Position numbers and translations under genes: made by a program. Below are positions 1-9,300 of a stretch of 10,781 nt of DNA, in pieces. The notes under the pieces were generated by a model, which saw only the letters and a list, made by a program, of their open reading frames with translations, did not search any database and was not told the DNA's origin. The DNA is taken from the NCBI GenBank assembly GCA_943324165.2, contig CALPKO020000018.1, forward strand, positions 1 through 10,781, in the 5' to 3' direction. Position 1 is the stretch's first letter; each line of letters starts with the position of its first letter. This DNA is from Bdellovibrio sp. ZAP7 (GTDB taxonomy: Bacteria; Bacteroidota; Bacteroidia; Flavobacteriales; Flavobacteriaceae).

Positions 1-1
1 A

Positions 2-136
2 ACAGGAAAACTATTGCTTGAAAAAACCAAATTATCCAAGGAGATTGATTTTTCATTTTTAAATACAGGTATGTATTTTATTCAATTTACTAATATTCAG
101 CAACAATCTGTTTGCATTAAAATTATTAAAAAATAA
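2..136 (+). CDS. C-terminal fragment of a T9SS-secreted protein (type A sorting domain)
   Basis: The first bases read open in one frame for 44 codons to a TAA at 134-136, and the gene begins before the window. The translated tail starts TGKLLLEKTKL, continues through a stretch with IDFSFLNTGMYFIQF, and ends in a basic IKIIKK. This is the usual layout of the Por secretion/T9SS type A C-terminal sorting domain: a G-x-LL strand, then 'I(D/N)-hydrophobic-S-x-L-x-x-G-x-Y-hydrophobic', then a lysine-rich end. In that family the domain directs a folded protein across the outer membrane and is then cleaved off. Only the sorting domain is visible, so the catalytic part is unknown. The stop lies 4 bp before the acetylesterase start at 141, so the two are probably co-transcribed. 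A polysaccharide lyase or glycoside hydrolase would suit the locus, but that is inference. Confidence 0.8.
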   Translation, partial: TGKLLLEKTKLSKEIDFSFLNTGMYFIQFTNIQQQSVCIKIIKK

Positions 137-140
137 AATC

Positions 141-1556
141 ATGAAAAATTCAATACTTGCATTTCTTACTGTTTTCTTATTTTTTAGTAATACTATAACT
201 TTTGCAAAAATAAAACTACCGAGTATAATTGCATCAAATATGGTGCTGCAGCGAAATACAACTGTGAAAATTTGGGGCTGGGCAACTCCTGGAGAAAAAA
301 TAAGTTTTGAGGCCAGTTGGATTTCAGAGAAATTAAAAATTACAACTTCTGAGAATGGCCGTTGGGAAATTGCAATAAAAACCACTTTAAGCAAGGAGCA
401 ACAATCTATTCAACTAAAAAGTAATCAATCAAACATCAATTTAGATAATATTTTATTTGGAGAAGTTTGGATTTGTTCTGGTCAATCCAATATGAGAATG
501 CCTTTAAAAGGATATACTGGACAACCTACATTTGACGGGAATTTGTCTGTTGCAACTTCAAAAAACTATAATTTACGATTATTTTCTATTTCTGAAAACG
601 GTTCGCCAACTCCATTAGATTCTGTAAGTAATTATAAAAAATGGGAAATAGCGGCTCCAGCAACTTCAAAAGATTTTAGTGCCGTTGCCTATTTTTATGG
701 AAAACAATTGCAAGCCATTTTAGATGTTCCTGTTGGTTTAATAATGACGTCTTGGGGCGGGACACGCATTCAACCTTGGATTAGCAAAGAAGCTGTTACT
801 CCATTTTTAGACGCAAATAAAGTAAAAAAAGACACCACCGAAAAGTACAAAAGAATTCCCTCAGCGATTTTTAACGCGATGATAAATCCGATAACTTCTT
901 ATACAATTAAAGGGGCAATTTGGTACCAAGGGGAAACAAATCGAGACGAACCAAAATTGTATCAAAAGTTGTTACCCGAAATGGTAAAAGATTGGCGCAA
1001 TCAATGGAACATTGGCGATTTTCCGTTTTATTATGTTCAAATCGCACCAAATAAATACATCGATAAAAGCAATTCGCAATACCTTCGAGAAGCGCAAATT
1101 AAAGCATTAGACTTCATTTCAAATTCGGGAATGGCAGTGCTCTCTGATATTGGTTCAGACGCAACAATTCATCCTCCAAGAAAAAAAGAAGTCGCTGAAC
1201 GTTTATTATTCCTTGCTTTGAACAAAACATACGGAATGAAAGACGTTGATTGTGCAGGTCCTATATTTAAATCAATGACCGAGAAAGAAGGTGCTTTGTT
1301 TTTGAGTTTCGATGCTGCAGAAACTGGGATTTATTCAACAGAAAGAGATATTACTGGTTTTGAAATAGCAGGTGAAGACAAAATATTTTATCCTGCAAAA
1401 GCAGAAATTGTTGGTCACAAACAAGTAAAAGTTTCGAGCATGGATGTTAAAACGCCAGTAGCGGTTCGCTATGGATGGACCAATTGGTTTGTAGGTACTT
1501 TGTATGATAATAATATGCTACCAGCTTCCTCTTTTAGAACAGATGATTGGGAATAA
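141..1556 (+). CDS. Secreted sialate O-acetylesterase-family (SASA, SGNH-like) carbohydrate acetylesterase
   Basis: The 471-residue protein has an N-terminal signal peptide: MKNS, a hydrophobic core, and a likely cleavage after TFA near residue 22. Its family blocks are visible in order. GQSNM lies at about 114-118 with nucleophile Ser116. WGGTRIQPW is at about 205-213. WYQGETN at about 261-267 holds the conserved Gln-Gly-Glu. DIGSDATIHP at about 336-345 carries the probable catalytic His344. The C-terminal RYGWTNW and LPASSFRTD are the usual end of the family, so the protein is full length. The family removes O-acetyl groups from sugars; members in PULs act on acetylated xylan, pectin/rhamnogalacturonan or sialic acid. 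The 'sialate' name is historical, and nothing nearby suggests sialic acid. A pectin or other polyuronide acetylesterase fits the kduI/kduD neighbourhood better, by inference. The start is chosen for its signal peptide and the 4-bp spacing after the upstream stop. Confidence 0.88.
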   Translation: MKNSILAFLTVFLFFSNTITFAKIKLPSIIASNMVLQRNTTVKIWGWATPGEKISFEASWISEKLKITTSENGRWEIAIKTTLSKEQQSIQLKSNQSNINLDNILFGEVWICSGQSNMRMPLKGYTGQPTFDGNLSVATSKNYNLRLFSISENGSPTPLDSVSNYKKWEIAAPATSKDFSAVAYFYGKQLQAILDVPVGLIMTSWGGTRIQPWISKEAVTPFLDANKVKKDTTEKYKRIPSAIFNAMINPITSYTIKGAIWYQGETNRDEPKLYQKLLPEMVKDWRNQWNIGDFPFYYVQIAPNKYIDKSNSQYLREAQIKALDFISNSGMAVLSDIGSDATIHPPRKKEVAERLLFLALNKTYGMKDVDCAGPIFKSMTEKEGALFLSFDAAETGIYSTERDITGFEIAGEDKIFYPAKAEIVGHKQVKVSSMDVKTPVAVRYGWTNWFVGTLYDNNMLPASSFRTDDWE

Positions 1557-1634
1557 AAAAACTAATATTCACAAAATAATGAGTGAAAATTGATGGAATA
1601 TATTATTATTTGAGTCTATTATTTTGATTTACTA

Positions 1635-2810
1635 TTATTTAATCTTAACAATAATTGGATTATTGATTTTTGTGGCATATTGATCTAAATAGTTTTCCCA
1701 AGCTTCTTTAGTTGTAAACTCCCCTTGCTTTTTCCAACCAAAACCTGTGTAATAAACCACTTTGTTGTCTGTTACGTTAAGGTTAACATATAAATTACAT
1801 AAATCTTTTTTTGCAACTACGTATTTTTCAAAACTGATAGCGGCATTTTTAGGAAATACAATTCCGGTACCTAATTCAGAATCATCAATTGGCTGCCAAT
1901 AATCAATCCAACCTGCTTTAAGATTTCCTTCTGTTTTTCCGTCGTTATTGTGCAATGTGATTCCTGTTGAAATAGAATTGGTTCCTGAAACTTCAATCTC
2001 AAATCTAGATAGAAAACTACCATAATCCAAGCTGATGTGTTTTGATTCTGTGATTTTATTGCCAGCTGCATCCCAATCGGCATAATTTAAAACAAAACTA
2101 GTTCTGATAGGTCCAGTGGTAATCGTTTTCCAAGAGACGAAGTTCTTAGAATAATAATAGATAGTGTCTATTTTAACTGCTATACCACCAATTCCGCGAC
2201 TATCACCAACGTGAAAATTGTCTAAACCTTCGCCCGTATCTTTGTGATAAGTGCCCGTTCCAGTCGTATATTTTTCGTACCATTTATTTAAAATAGGGTA
2301 TTCCACTCGTTTCAACCAAGCGTCAATTCCACTTGTTAATGTTCCGCCTTTCACTTTGTCTTCTGCCATTTTTTGTGCTACAGGACCATACGTTCTAAAA
2401 GCAACTTTATTGTTTTCCCAAGCATAATCGTCCGTTCTTTCTGGAACAAATCTTGAATAACAAAACACAATTGGTTCTTTAGTTTTCGTATCATTGTTTA
2501 GAACAAGCTCGTATTTTTTAGAGGAGGAGGCTTTGATTTTAGGTTGAAATAAAAACACATCTGAAACCCCATCTCCATTTTCGTCCACACATTGAGAAAC
2601 AAAAAAAGTGGTAGTTCCAACCTCTCTAATACCATACTTTTCTAATTCATCAGAAGATTTTAATCCTAACGCTTTTTTAGATAATTCAATAGTTTCAAAT
2701 GCCCTATCAATCTTTAATGGATTAGAAATAGTGATAATCTTTGCCTTTTGAGCATACGAAAATAAGGTGCTAGTAAGTAATAAAAATACTATTCCATTAG
2801 TGATTTTCAT
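1635..2810 (-). CDS. Secreted DUF4861-family protein, function unknown
   Basis: With the start at 2810 the protein has 391 residues and a compact signal peptide (MKITNG, hydrophobic core, cleavage near SYA-Q at about 20/21). Upstream in-frame ATGs at 2822 and 2837 would overlap kduD and lengthen the n-region. The 2810 ATG sits 1 bp after the kduD stop and is preferred. The sequence matches my memory of DUF4861: an early Asp/Asn-rich loop DENGDGVSD at about 76-84 resembling an EF-hand calcium site; AFRTYGP at about 137-143; GIDAWLKRVEYP at about 161-172; and a polar cluster YHKDTGEGLDNFHVGD at about 188-203, which looks like the functional centre. A mostly beta fold is likely. The family recurs in Bacteroidota PULs for uronic-acid polysaccharides, but I know of no settled reaction. 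Its place behind kduI-kduD suggests a periplasmic role in oligouronide processing, by inference. Confidence 0.82.
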   Translation of the reverse strand: MKITNGIVFLLLTSTLFSYAQKAKIITISNPLKIDRAFETIELSKKALGLKSSDELEKYGIREVGTTTFFVSQCVDENGDGVSDVFLFQPKIKASSSKKYELVLNNDTKTKEPIVFCYSRFVPERTDDYAWENNKVAFRTYGPVAQKMAEDKVKGGTLTSGIDAWLKRVEYPILNKWYEKYTTGTGTYHKDTGEGLDNFHVGDSRGIGGIAVKIDTIYYYSKNFVSWKTITTGPIRTSFVLNYADWDAAGNKITESKHISLDYGSFLSRFEIEVSGTNSISTGITLHNNDGKTEGNLKAGWIDYWQPIDDSELGTGIVFPKNAAISFEKYVVAKKDLCNLYVNLNVTDNKVVYYTGFGWKKQGEFTTKEAWENYLDQYATKINNPIIVKIK

Positions 2811-2811
2811 A

Positions 2812-3606
2812 TTAATTTTCATTTGAAGGTTTTCCAATTGTAGCTAAAATTCCACCGTCAACATAAAGAATATGTCCATTTACGAAATCACTCGCTTTAG
2901 AGGAAAGAAAAATCGCTGCACCCGATAAATCATCTGGATTTCCCCATTTGGCTGCCGGTGTTCTGTTGATAATGAATTCATTAAACGGATGACCATCAAC
3001 TCGAATAGGCGCTGTTTGTGTTGTAGCAAAATAGCCAGGACCAATTCCGTTGACTTGTACATTGTGTTTTGCCCATTCTGTAGCCATATTTTTTGTCAGC
3101 ATTTTCAGTCCTCCTTTTGCAGCAGCATAAGCCCCTACTCCATTTCTACCCAATTCACTCATCATTGAACATATGTTGATTATTTTTCCTTGATGCCTTG
3201 CAATCATTCCCTTTACAACGTGTTTGGAAACGATAAAAGGACTTACTAAATCAATATCAACGACTTCTTTAAAATCAGAGACTTCCATTTCTAATAAAGG
3301 AATGCGTTTGATAATTCCTGCATTGTTAATTAAAATATCGATTGGCCCTACTTCACTTTCAATTTTACGAATAGCTTCAATTACTTCGCTTTCGATGGCA
3401 ACATTAAATTTATAGCCAAAAGCTTTGATACCTTCTTTTTTAAATTCCATCACAGCTTCATCGATTTTAGGTTGTGACGAATTTCCGTTTATTATAATTG
3501 TTGCGCCAGAATGTCCTAAACCTTTGGCCATTGCCATTCCAAGTCCATGTGTACTGCCAGTTACAAGCGCAATTTTTCCTTTTATATCAAATAATGAACT
3601 TCCCAT
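2812..3606 (-). CDS. kduD: KduD, 2-dehydro-3-deoxy-D-gluconate 5-dehydrogenase (SDR family)
   Basis: This 264-residue cytoplasmic protein is a classical short-chain dehydrogenase/reductase. The nucleotide-binding motif TGSTHGLG lies at residues 16-23 and NNAG at 94-97. The catalytic Ser147 is in ICSMMS, and Tyr160 and Lys164 form the YxxxK motif (YAAAK). A proline-glycine segment GIGPGYFATT follows at about 187-196, and the end FVNGHILYVDGG is typical. KduD reduces 3-deoxy-D-glycero-2,5-hexodiulosonate to KDG with NAD(P)H. The SDR motifs alone would also fit gluconate 5-dehydrogenase. The KduD call rests on the immediately preceding kduI, whose stop is 2 bp before this start, and on overall similarity (FDIKGKIALVTG start, EWAKHNVQVNGIGPGY block). 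The DUF4861 start lies 1 bp after the stop, so the three genes form one translationally tight unit. Confidence 0.88.
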   Translation of the reverse strand: MGSSLFDIKGKIALVTGSTHGLGMAMAKGLGHSGATIIINGNSSQPKIDEAVMEFKKEGIKAFGYKFNVAIESEVIEAIRKIESEVGPIDILINNAGIIKRIPLLEMEVSDFKEVVDIDLVSPFIVSKHVVKGMIARHQGKIINICSMMSELGRNGVGAYAAAKGGLKMLTKNMATEWAKHNVQVNGIGPGYFATTQTAPIRVDGHPFNEFIINRTPAAKWGNPDDLSGAAIFLSSKASDFVNGHILYVDGGILATIGKPSNEN

Positions 3607-3608
3607 AG

Positions 3609-4448
3609 TTATCTTAAATCAGTTATTTTACAAACATCCATATCGCCGTAATCAAGGTTTTCTCCTGCCATTCCCCAAATAAAAGTGTAATTTGAAGTTC
3701 CCGCACCAGAATGAATTGACCATGGTGGAGAAATGACCGCTTGGTGATTGTTCATCCATATGTGTCGTGTTTCTTGAGGTTGACCCATAAAATGACATAC
3801 TGCTTGATTTTCTGGAATATCTAAATAGAAATACACTTCCATTCTTCTATCGTGAACGTGCGCTGGCATTGTATTCCAAACACTTCCTGTTTTTAATTCT
3901 GTCATTCCCATTTGTAATTGACATGTAGTTACAATTCCACCAATAATCATTTGGCTAACTGTACGGTGATTTGCGGTTTCCATTGAACCCAATTGTAGTT
4001 TATTTGCTTCAGCAAGTCCTACTTTTTGATTTGGGTAATTGTTATGTGCAGGAGCAGAATTCAAATAAAATTTAGCTGGATTAGAAATATCATCACTTTT
4101 GAAAACAACTTCTTTATTACCACTTCCAATATATAAGGCATCTTTGAAACCCAATTCATAAATTACTCCATCAGCAATTACAGTACCAGCTCCACCAACA
4201 TTGATGATACCTAATTCTCTTCTTTCAAGAAAATAGCTAGATTTTAAAGGATCGATGGTTTCTAGCGTTAATGGTGCTAACGGCACTGCAGAACCCGCAA
4301 TATACCTGTCGTAATGAGAATAAGTAAGATTCACTTTACCGATTTCCATCAGGTTGTCAATTAGAAATTCGGATCTTAATTGTTCGGTATTATATTCTTT
4401 CACGGCTTGCGGACTTGAAGCATATCTTGTTTCGTAGGATGAGGACAT
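3609..4448 (-). CDS. kduI: KduI, 5-keto-4-deoxyuronate isomerase (EC 5.3.1.17)
   Basis: This 279-residue cupin-type protein has the length expected for KduI and no signal peptide. The zinc ligands of the family can be read directly: His197 and His199 with Glu204 in [17 protein letters not shown], and His246 in [24 protein letters not shown]. The N-terminal RYASSP and [17 protein letters not shown] segments are also characteristic. KduI isomerizes 4-deoxy-L-threo-5-hexosulose uronate, formed when an unsaturated uronic acid ring opens, to 3-deoxy-D-glycero-2,5-hexodiulosonate, the KduD substrate. The pathway serves pectin degradation, and KduI homologues also serve in breakdown of other lyase-cut polyuronides such as ulvan or glycosaminoglycans. 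It begins about 100 bp after susD, behind a terminator-like hairpin, and heads the kduI-kduD-DUF4861 block. Confidence 0.95.
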   Translation of the reverse strand: MSSSYETRYASSPQAVKEYNTEQLRSEFLIDNLMEIGKVNLTYSHYDRYIAGSAVPLAPLTLETIDPLKSSYFLERRELGIINVGGAGTVIADGVIYELGFKDALYIGSGNKEVVFKSDDISNPAKFYLNSAPAHNNYPNQKVGLAEANKLQLGSMETANHRTVSQMIIGGIVTTCQLQMGMTELKTGSVWNTMPAHVHDRRMEVYFYLDIPENQAVCHFMGQPQETRHIWMNNHQAVISPPWSIHSGAGTSNYTFIWGMAGENLDYGDMDVCKITDLR

Positions 4449-4501
4449 TTTGAATCTGTTATTTTATTGATTAAGGTATTTAAGGCAAATAAATTGGTGA
4501 T

Positions 4502-4542
4502 AAAAAAACAGTGACTATAATTTTAGTAATCACTGTTTTTTT
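4502..4542 (-). terminator. Probable intrinsic terminator after susD
   Basis: An inverted repeat pairs AAAAAAACAGTGA (4502-4514) with TCACTGTTTTTTT (4530-4542) around a 15-base loop. In the minus-strand transcript it lies about 7 bases after the susD stop at 4550-4552. The second arm ends in a run of U, as expected for an intrinsic terminator. The GC content of the stem is low, so termination may be partial. That would lower expression of kduI-kduD-DUF4861 relative to susC-susD while still allowing read-through. I saw no convincing separate promoter in the 60 or so bases between this hairpin and the kduI start. Confidence 0.75.
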
Positions 4543-4549
4543 TTAATTC

Positions 4550-6325
4550 TTAGTAACTTGGATTTTGGTCGATCTTAATAAACGAATTTGTATCAATTTC
4601 ATACTGAGGAATTGGCAATAAAAAACGATCTGGATTCGTGTTTTCCTGAAGTTCTGCCAAAGTGATTGGTAAAACACTGAATCCTGCATAAACCGTCGGA
4701 TATAAAGCAGAAAAATGAGCATCCATAACTCCTTCAGCTTGATTTTCAGCATTTTGGAAAGTCTTATTGAACCTCAGCAAATCAAACCAACGTTGGTTTT
4801 CAAAAGCAAATTCTAATTTTCTCTCAAGTGACAATACCTTCTCGAATTTATCTTGAGTGTTCACATCTGTAGCAGTTAGTGCTGCTAATCCTGCACGTTG
4901 ATGAACCAGATTAATTAGTGTCAAACTTGATGGTATGTTGCCATCAGCCTCAGCCTTCATTAAAAGTACATCCGCATACCTGATTACCGGAACATCATTT
5001 TCAGAATCAAAAGCTAACACAGTTGGAGAAATGTATTTATTTGGATACACTGAAGTATAAAAACTAAGCGTAGTATTGTTAGCAACTGTAACACTATTTG
5101 CAATTCTAACTGATGTTATTGCTTGAGTTACTGGGTCGACTATTAGTTCTTTCACTTTATTAGCGCTACCAATTATTCCTAATCCACTAATAAATTGACC
5201 TACTTTAATATTTTCATAACTTTCAAGCACTAAATTCTTTGTGTTTGTGGCAGTCTCAATTGTTTTTCTTGGAAATGAAGCAAATTCACCAATATTAACT
5301 GCTCGCCTTTTATCAATAACTGTAGCAGAGGTAGCAAATTGGTTTAGTAATTCAGAGGTAGGTGTATTATATCCTTTACCATCTCCATTTATCACGGCAT
5401 TTCCGCTATTAGTGGGAGCGAATAAGTTAGATAATTGATTTCCCATTCCTAATCCTCCACCTTTAAATCGAATAGCAAATAAAATTTCGGAATTCATTTC
5501 ATTGTTCACAGAGAAAACACTTTCATAAGTAGATTGCAAACTGTATCCTCCCGAACTAATTATGTTATCAAGTAAGGTTGCAGCTTCTGTTTTTCTATTT
5601 AATGTTAAATATACTTTTGCTAATAATGCCTCTGCTGCCCATTTGTTAGCGTGTCCAAGCTCTGAAGAATCAGCGACAAATGCTGTCGATGTCCCATTTG
5701 CAATAGCATTTAACAAGTCAGCTTCTATTAATTTGTAAATTGCATCAATGGAAGAACGATTAATGGTTTTAGCTTGCTCAGCTGTAATTGGTTCGTCAAT
5801 TAAAAAAACACCTCCATACAAACGCACTAAATTAAAATAGTGATGTGCACGAATAAAAGAAGCTTCTGCTGCGATACTTTTGCATTGAGCAGGAGTAACA
5901 TCAATTGTTACTGGCACATATTCTATTGCACCAGTTATTGCATTATAATTGGCACCAGCGGCATTTAATACTGTATTTGTATTTTTAATATTGTTATAAG
6001 ATTTTAACCAATACTTATACAAACCTTGATGAGTTGTAGGTGGATAAAACTGATCTAAAAAAGCCAAATCAATATTGGGAGTTGAAGTACTAGTTCCGCC
6101 ATCCATAACAGTATTATCACTACGAAGCTCGGTCAATGACCATTCTTCTGTTAAAGGATCTTGCATGCCCTTATAGCAAGCGGTTAACCCAGATTGTAAT
6201 TCTGTATAATTTGTATAATAATTTTCTGCAATAATATTCGATTCAGAATTCAAATCGATAATATCGGAACAACTATAAGCTGCTACTAAAAATAATAAGC
6301 TTAAATATTTTATTGAATTTTTCAT
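4550..6325 (-). CDS. susD: SusD/RagB-family surface glycan-binding lipoprotein
   Basis: The 591-residue protein begins with a lipoprotein signal: a hydrophobic stretch, then AAYSC with the lipidated Cys19, followed by SDIID. This resembles the acidic surface-export signals reported for Bacteroidota lipoproteins. Family hallmarks follow in order: the N-terminal helical segment near 32-52 (AENYYTNYTELQSGLTACYKG), the block AEASFIRAHHYFNLVRLYGG at about 153-172, the later RYADVLLMKAEA helix, LERKLEFAFENQRWFDLLRF, and the closing LLPIPQYEIDTN with QNPSY at the end. SusD proteins sit on the outer face of the outer membrane as a lid over the partner SusC barrel and help select the oligosaccharide. 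The gene starts 17 bp after the susC stop, the usual co-transcribed arrangement. The ligand cannot be read from sequence; kduI/kduD point to uronic-acid oligosaccharides. The symbol is a family label, not a claim of starch binding. Confidence 0.95.
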   Translation of the reverse strand: MKNSIKYLSLLFLVAAYSCSDIIDLNSESNIIAENYYTNYTELQSGLTACYKGMQDPLTEEWSLTELRSDNTVMDGGTSTSTPNIDLAFLDQFYPPTTHQGLYKYWLKSYNNIKNTNTVLNAAGANYNAITGAIEYVPVTIDVTPAQCKSIAAEASFIRAHHYFNLVRLYGGVFLIDEPITAEQAKTINRSSIDAIYKLIEADLLNAIANGTSTAFVADSSELGHANKWAAEALLAKVYLTLNRKTEAATLLDNIISSGGYSLQSTYESVFSVNNEMNSEILFAIRFKGGGLGMGNQLSNLFAPTNSGNAVINGDGKGYNTPTSELLNQFATSATVIDKRRAVNIGEFASFPRKTIETATNTKNLVLESYENIKVGQFISGLGIIGSANKVKELIVDPVTQAITSVRIANSVTVANNTTLSFYTSVYPNKYISPTVLAFDSENDVPVIRYADVLLMKAEADGNIPSSLTLINLVHQRAGLAALTATDVNTQDKFEKVLSLERKLEFAFENQRWFDLLRFNKTFQNAENQAEGVMDAHFSALYPTVYAGFSVLPITLAELQENTNPDRFLLPIPQYEIDTNSFIKIDQNPSY

Positions 6326-6342
6326 TGTAAGTACTTTTTAAA

Positions 6343-9300
6343 TTAGAAATTAACATCAATACCAAAAACAAAAGTCCTTGGAATTGGAAATGATCCTCTT
6401 TGATATCCTGCAATTAAAGCGGACCCATATGGCCCAGATGTAGATCTACCTTCAGGATTTATACCTCTATATCCATTAGCTGAATGAAAATATAAATTTT
6501 GGGCTGAAGTGTATAATCTTAAAGAACTTAACCCTATTTTTTTAGACCATTTAGAGGGTAAATTGTATCCTAAATTCACTTCTCTTAAAGCAAAATAAGA
6601 AGCATCTTCCACCACATAATCTGTTAACATCCAGTTGAAACCCAATTGTTCATATGGTGTTTTTCCGTCACCTGGATTTTGTGGACTAATCCAACGATTG
6701 GAATTGTAACTAGTATTTCTTGACCTAGACTCTGTATAGTTGGGATCGCCATTAATCAATTCACCACCCTGTACACCTTGCCATGAAAAGCTTAAATCGA
6801 AATTATTAAAACTAAAATTATTGGTAATACCCCAAGTAAAATCAGGATATGGATCACCAATAATAGTTCTATCATTGGTATCTAAAACACCGTCACCGTT
6901 CACGTCAACTAATTTAAGTCCCCCCTGTTTTAGAGCCGAAGGTAATTCGGATGTTAATCCAGAAGCAGCGATTTGTTCATTTGAAATCCATATACCATCG
7001 GTTTTATATCCAAAAAATTGAACTAAAGGTCCACCTACAACACTTTTATAAATTTCGTTTCTTTCCCCATAATTTAGAAGATATGCTTCGTTTCCTAGCT
7101 CAACAATTTTGTTTTCAGTGTGAGCAATATTTGCAGAGGTAGACCATTTGAAGTTAGTACTTTTTAAATTGGTGGAATTCAATTCCACTTCAAAACCTCT
7201 ATTTCTTAAACTTCCAATATTATTCCAAGAAAGTGGTACTCCCGAAAAAGCCATTGTAGCTTGTTGTAAAAGTAATTTATCAGTGATTGAATTATAAATA
7301 TCTAAAGTTAGATTAATTCTGTTATTCAACACAGATAAGTCCAATCCATAATTAGTTTGATAGGTACTTTCCCACGTTATATTCTCATTTGCATTTATTG
7401 TTGCATTTCCTACTTGACCACCAGTTTGAATTCCAGTGCCAGGTCCAAAAGAGTAGTTTGATGCAGATAATAAATTTTGAAAACCATAATTTAAGATTCT
7501 ATTGTTTCCTGAAACCCCATAACTTGTTCTAAAGTTCAATTTGTTAAGCCAATCGACACTACTTAAGAATGGTTCTTTGTTAGCTGCCCAACCAATAGAG
7601 GCTGCAGGGAAACTACCCCATTTTCTTCCATTTGCAAAATAAGAACTACCGTCAGTTCTATAACTAACAGAAAATAAGTACTTACCTTTAAATGCATAAT
7701 TTAACCTTCCTAAATAAGAAAGTAAACCAATTTGACTTCTAGATCCAAAAGTGCCAGATTTATCTATAAAAAGGGCATTGTTTAAAGTGTTAAATTCGTT
7801 ATTAGCGTAATCTAAACCGGTAGTTTGAGTTGCAGTAATCTTAGTACTTTGAGCAGTGTAACCGGCCAAAACATCAAAAGAGTGTTCTCCAAAATCTTTT
7901 TTATAATTTAAAGTATTTTCGGTTAATAGGTCAATATAGGAATTATCATTGTAAATTCCTTTATTAACTATTCCATCACCGTCCGCATTTCTATCAGTCC
8001 AATCCAACTTTGTGTCATATCTCATAAATACCGTATTCATAGTTTTGAAATCTAACCCAGGAAATAAATTCACATTTAATGTGGCACCACTTTGCAATCC
8101 ATAGGATTTTGCATTAATATCATGACTTAATAAAGAAGCCATTGGGTTATTTTGCGCTGAATTTGAAGGATTGCCATTAGCAACAGTAACAGAAGTACCA
8201 TCAGGCATTAGTAAAGGACTTCCATCTGGATATGTTGGATTATAGGTTAATCCTATAAAATGTCTTGGATGTGCGTAATCTCCAGGTTTGATATTTGCCC
8301 ATTGCGCATTTTGATTCACAAATGCGGCTGTTAATGTATTGTGTCTATAAGGTAACCAGGTTGGATATCTCCAAAAATTAGTTAAATTTTCAGATGGTGA
8401 CTCTTTTGCCGAGTAAGAGGGATTCAGGTTAACATTTAACTTTACTCTTTTAGTTAATTCAATATCAAATTTTGTTCTAAGATTCAATTTTTGGAAGTCA
8501 CTTTTTAGCATAATCCCTTGATCTCCTTGATAACCTGCGGAGATAAAATATTTCATTGATTTAGTACCACCAGAAGCACCAAATTGAATGTTTTTGAACT
8601 CTCCATTTCGTAATACTTCTGCTTGATAATCGTAACCCTTTCCACCCAACATTGTATTTTCAACAATATAAGCCGCAATCAAATTATTTGGAGTTCCGCC
8701 TTGATAAATTAAATTTAAAGCATTTCCTCCTTCAGCGATAATAGCCGGATCAGTAATTCTTATCGCTCTTTCTCTGTATAACATTTCAGTATATTGAGAA
8801 GTTGTCATTAAATCATACTTTTTATAGGCATTTTTAAAACCCGTACTATACTTAAAAGAAAATTTAGCCTTATCTGTTTTACCACTTTTAGTTGTAATCA
8901 AGATCACCCCACTTGCACCTCTTGATCCATAAATTGCGGCAGAAGCTGCATCTTTCAAAACTTCAACTGAGGCAACATCGGCCATATTCAAAGTTGCTAA
9001 TCCATCTGGGATGGGCTGACCGTCAACAACTACTAAAGGACTTGCTCCTGCATTAATTGAACTAATTCCACGAACTGAAATTTGAGCATCGGCACCTGCT
9101 TCAGAAGAAATATTTTGAACTTGCACTCCAGCAATTTTTCCTTGCAATGCCTGATCAAGTCTTGAAACTGCTATTTCATCTAATTTTTCATTTTTATATT
9201 TGGATATAGACCCTGTGACATTCGATCTTTTTTGCGTTCCATATCCAATAACAACCACTTCATCAAGTTCATTTTTAGCTTCTAAAAGTGTTATATTTAT

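Noticed and set aside
110..121. TTTGCATTAAAA occurring both here and at 9615-9626, as a shared regulatory motif
   Set aside because: The first copy lies inside the coding sequence of the T9SS tail and the word is AT-rich, so coincidence is the simplest explanation.
59..394. Open frame of 111 codons on the minus strand across the start of the acetylesterase
   Set aside because: It overlaps two well-supported plus-strand genes, has no recognizable domain, and looks like a chance frame in AT-rich DNA.
1557..1634. AT-only inverted repeat (CAAAATAAT at 1572-1580 with ATTATTTTG at 1618-1626) between the convergent stops, as a shared terminator
   Set aside because: The arms are 9 bp of nearly pure A/T with a 37-base loop; such pairs are expected by chance in this sequence.
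1871..2083. Minus-strand open frame of 70 codons inside the DUF4861 gene
   Set aside because: It is a shifted-frame shadow of the DUF4861 coding region; the main frame is continuous, so it is not evidence of a frameshift.
6740..7021. Open frame of 93 codons on the plus strand inside susC
   Set aside because: It lies antisense to a strongly conserved SusC barrel region and has no family features of its own.
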